From Balanoglossus misakiensis (taxonomy: Eukaryota > Hemichordata): a DNA stretch of 64,000 nucleotides. Position 1 is the stretch's first letter. The number at the start of each line of letters is the position of its first letter. The position numbers were made by a program, and so were the translations under genes. Shown here piece by piece: positions 60,347 through 64,000 of the stretch. The stretch lies in assembly GCA_040954595.2 (NCBI GenBank), contig CM082595.2, positions 2,108,001 through 2,172,000 of the forward strand, in the 5' to 3' direction. Below the pieces are notes generated by a model. It was not told where the DNA came from, ran no database searches, and saw nothing but the letters and a program-made list of their open reading frames with translations.

Positions 60347-61229
60347 ACATTTTAATAGCGAAATAACTAACATACAACAATCAAAAGTCTGACATTGATT
60401 ATGGTTGGGTTAAAATAGAGGTATATTTTTTTCAAAACAATGTATTGTATCAGAAATATATAGATGATTTCACAGTTAAATTCTTACAATTTTATAACCC
60501 CTGATTTGTTTACTTTGGGATTATTTTGTTTGTTTAGGATTAGAATATATTTTATCAATAATTGAGATATGTATTTTGCCTTAGAATCTAGTTTCTTGCC
60601 ATGGACTATACTCAAGGAGAAAATGAAACTTATTAGGGTAATGTTTAAGATTGAAATCATGATGAACAGTGATTTATACATTCTATAATGGATCAGGTGA
60701 AGTATATTGACTCGAAGACAACCGACTATATGCAAGCATATCAATGTTGTGCAAATAACCATTATCATTGTGACTGCTTTTAGCAAATAACAAACTGAAG
60801 TGATCTTGTATCAACAATATAGATAATATATAACCAAGTGGCTTGTATATCCAATTTAACAATAGACAAAATATATGATACTTAATCTACACAATAAGTG
60901 TAATACATGTACTGGTATTTATTATGTATGCGTGTGTGTATGTAACAGTATGTATCATGTGTGTCCGCCCATGACTTGGGAATCGAAGGCCCTTGAATAT
61001 GCAGCCATGAAGACACTTTGAGCCTGTCATGAGAAGTCAACGTCGTCTGTCATATGGTAACCATGTCATCTCTAGACATGAAAAATATACACAGACCTCT
61101 TCTGTACAATCAATCATGCCTTTATTATCACTTGGGTATGGATCAACAGCAAACATAACAATGGTTGTAGTACTGCTCTAATAATTTCATCAAACACATC
61201 AAACCAAATAAGTTTTTATGCCTTAGCAC
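60347..61229. other. convergent 3' regions of AGXT (+) and GSTK1 (-)
   Basis: AT-rich. A reverse-strand AATAAA (TTTATT at 61121-61126) fits the GSTK1 3' end. The reverse open frame at 60484-60786 has no recognisable motif. Confidence 0.5.
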
Positions 61230-63218
61230 TTAATCTGTCAGGGGACCTTCATACTTCTTCCCTGTTGATGCAAAAAAACATAGCATATCAATTTTTGATC
61301 TCAAAGGTATACAGATGTACTAGATGTCATTTATGTAATTCAGCTACATTTACAATTCATCTTACTTACCAATAAGGTCTGCTATCAGATGAAATCTATC
61401 AGCACCGAAAAACATCTGATGTCCACCTGCATCATGTACAACTATTGTTGGTGAGCCGAATGCCTGGACACAAAATAATACGAGAATTTCATAATAGGTA
61501 AAGTTTTAATGTGCTTCACAAAATCATATTTCTGCATAAGTTTTTAAAATAAATGTGGTTCTTACCCCATGTTCCACAGCAGCTTCAGTTTGTTTGGTGA
61601 GTTTATCTTTAACGACTTGGTCATTCATCCTGGATACTAACCTCTGTGCCGTTTCCTCTGGCAATCCTGCCCCTATACCTGCCTAACAATGTGAAAGAAA
61701 TCACTGTAAGCTATCTGTACGAGTCACAAAGCAAATTCCTGCTACCTGAAATATTTCTTATATGGAAAATAAAAATCATACATAGCATACCTTGATGAGA
61801 CTTCCTGGTTCAGTGATGTCCATATCCTGTCCACATAAAAGTAGAAATATCCTTCATCACTGATCCACTATACATGTCCATTCATTATAAAGTATGTTTG
61901 TCAAAAGTCCTCTGTGCTAAAACTAAACTAAAAGTAACCAAACCACATATCGGACAATTCCCCACTGTTCTACAAGGGCGTGAATGTAGTTGATAATGAA
62001 AAAAAATCTGCCAAGTCAGCATGTTTTCACCAATGGTTTTCCTATGGATGGACACAGTCAACAAAGTTTATCTCAATATTGAGCACAGATTACCCAGCTC
62101 CATATTCTCAACCACAACTGTCTAGAGAGATTCTCTAGGGCATGGTTTTCGTACATCGATGTTGCGGTCAACAGCCTACAAGGCTGCAGTGTACCTAGAG
62201 AGAAACAAAATAAGATTATCACAATGAATAAGATATTCCAAGAGTACATACAGTAACTTCTAATCCACTTACAAAAACACCTAATACATGTATTTATCGA
62301 TAAAAATCTCATGTGACCACCCCTATTTTCCAAGCATAGGATCTGACTGAGTGAAAAGGAAAGCTTATACCTTTCACACCAAAGGTATGCATAGCATCCG
62401 ATGGAAACTTAAGGGGAAGGTTGTGATATTCACTCAATCTGGCCACGTCATTGCGCAGGTATTTCACTTTCAGTCTATTCATCATCATGCCAGGATTATC
62501 TGAGAACAGTAAAATGAGAGAAACCAAACTCCATCAGTATTTGTTGCAGTATCTTGAACGAAATCATCCCTGAAGCATGATAGAATTGTTAGTATACATC
62601 TTGTCATTTCAATGCCCCTCATTAGCTTTCAACCCAGTAAGCATTCAGTGTCAACAAGAACTAATGCAAGAATCAGGGACTGAAATGTTTTTCTTACCTG
62701 TAGCTTTCATCACACCTGCTAAGAAAAATGGGTTGAGTTTCAGGTCCAAATTCCATCTTCCTTTATACTTAAGCAGTGTCTGTGTGGAAATAGGTGGTAG
62801 TATTTGCGTGTCCCCTTTAGTTAAGTAGTTGACATACTATATGTGTAATATAGATCACTAGGCCATGGTGACCTCATTAGAGCACATGTGGTTTTGCCAA
62901 CTTTGTCTTTGCGTCTACTCCGTTCAACTAACAAAATTTGCTCCGGTAGTATTTTGCATTTGCATAACCAGAACTATAGACTAGTAGGAATGTGTATTTC
63001 ATCAAAAACAGTTGTCCTTGGACCTTCGTGAGCAATGAAAACAACACATATGCACGTCGACCCAGTCACAGCTAGAGAGACTGCCCTCATTTTCTCTGTA
63101 AAAATATACTACATAGACAAGAGAGTGACGTCAAATTACTCACCTCAAATGCAATCCACGAATATGGCGAAATAACGTCATAAAAAAGTTCAATGGTTCT
63201 CTTAGCTGGGGCTGCCAT
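61230..63218 (-). CDS. GSTK1: glutathione S-transferase kappa 1
   Basis: Kappa-class GST of the DsbA/thioredoxin-like fold, conjugating glutathione in mitochondria and peroxisomes in mammals. Eight exons join to 221 aa (human 226): 63144-63218, 62698-62779, 62371-62499, 62094-62194, 61791-61826, 61566-61682, 61370-61463, 61230-61261. Recognisable blocks: IELFYDVISPYSW (catalytic Ser17 equivalent), LKLNPFFLAGVMKATGDNPG, SRQLWLRIWS, DITEPGSL, FGSPTIVVHDAGG (cis-Pro loop), MFFGADRF and GKKYEGPLTD. The C-terminus has no peroxisomal tripeptide, unlike the ARL of human GSTK1. A 12-codon exon (61791-61826) and a 10-codon last exon are required by phase and by the family pattern. Confidence 0.94.
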
Positions 63219-64000
63219 TTTAAATAATCAAGGTCAGTCGACAGACAGCCTCATACACTCACTATCACTGATGTTGACCTTGTTTGACTGGTTTAGATTG
63301 AACCATTGTATTCGCAGGTTGGAGAAGGACTCTGGCATTTTGGGATTAATTGTTTGTGTCACTTTGGACTCGCCAGCGTTATGTCCCTAACTTGTACTGT
63401 TATGACTTGTTGCAGGCATGTTATTGTACGAAGCATAAGGTGATAAAGTTTGAAGGAATGGAGATGCACATTACCCGTACAAAAAACAACCAAATGAAAG
63501 TTACTTTTATTCCATTGTGCTTTATTTTCCAAACAAAAATCATTTATACAGCTGCATTTGTCAAACCTTCAAATGAACACTAAAATGTTTTGCATTGTTA
63601 ATTGCGTTCATTTTTTTGCATTTGTCTGTTTATTTAAAACATAGACATTGAGTTGTTCATTGATTGCCATGGATCCATTAGGATTCTGGGAAAATCCAGT
63701 TCTTAATAGAATTACTCGCCAATAGGTGTCCATGTTTATGTCTTGTACAACAAATTACCCTGGCATGCAAGATAAGGCAATAGAAGTCAAGAGCCTGAAT
63801 TTCTAATATCTCCAGAAAACCACATTTCAACGTCCCTTTCATCTGGTAATGTCTACATTTGAAAATACTGTGTGTAACCAAAACACATAAATGCCCTTAG
63901 GATAATTATACATCATGAGTCTTTTTGAAACCCCAAGATTGTGCAATCCATGATTTTAATCACTTCAGATGCAACGGTTGATCACAGTTTGGAATACTCT
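63219..64000. other. upstream region of GSTK1, no gene recognised
   Basis: Probable GSTK1 promoter and 5' UTR near 63219-63240, then AT-rich sequence. No exon with family similarity is seen on either strand to the end of the window. Confidence 0.45.

Overview
This is nuclear DNA of an invertebrate animal. Nearly all genes are split by short GT-AG introns, intergenic DNA is AT-rich and full of ACATGT-type simple repeats, and the proteins are animal families (DIS3L2, CFAP74, SRPRB, TMED6-like p24, PLEKHM2, AGXT, GSTK1). A marine invertebrate with motile cilia fits best. I cannot fix the phylum from the sequence; a deuterostome such as a hemichordate or amphioxus is a guess. No viral genes, CRISPR arrays, rRNA or tRNA were seen.

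Layout, left to right. 224-2605 (+): C-terminal end of an unidentified Ser/Pro/Glu-rich, probably nuclear, protein. 4106-10502 (+): DIS3L2 exoribonuclease, 18 coding exons. 12685-25301 (-): CFAP74, a ciliary central-apparatus protein, 35 coding exons. 26605-30208 and 31327-34796 (+): tandem Gfo/Idh/MocA (inositol 2-dehydrogenase-like) genes with matching introns. 36185-37527 (-): SRP receptor beta. 37853-40171 (-): a secretory-pathway 2-oxoglutarate oxygenase-like protein with one intact and one degenerate catalytic domain. 42735-45576 and 46407-47920 (+): tandem TMED6-like p24 cargo receptors. 48289-54020 (+): PLEKHM2 (RUN + PH lysosome adaptor). 57288-58583 (+): a RING protein with a multi-pass membrane tail. 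58952-60346 (+): alanine-glyoxylate aminotransferase, with a possible mitochondrial presequence on a separate first exon. 61230-63218 (-): glutathione S-transferase kappa.

Exon models were built by hand from reading-frame continuity, splice dinucleotides and recognised protein families. For every complete gene the exon lengths sum to a multiple of three and the phases join. UTR limits and transcription starts are much less certain.

The genes do not form one pathway. Several act in the secretory route (SRPRB, two TMED6-like, the oxygenase). AGXT and GSTK1 are neighbours whose human counterparts are organellar enzymes. Two tandem gene pairs show local duplication. Most novel-looking items: a short inverted-repeat element family scattered through introns, the oxygenase with a pseudo-catalytic N-terminal domain, the AGXT leader exon, and a PLEKHM2 lacking the W-acidic kinesin motifs known in vertebrates.
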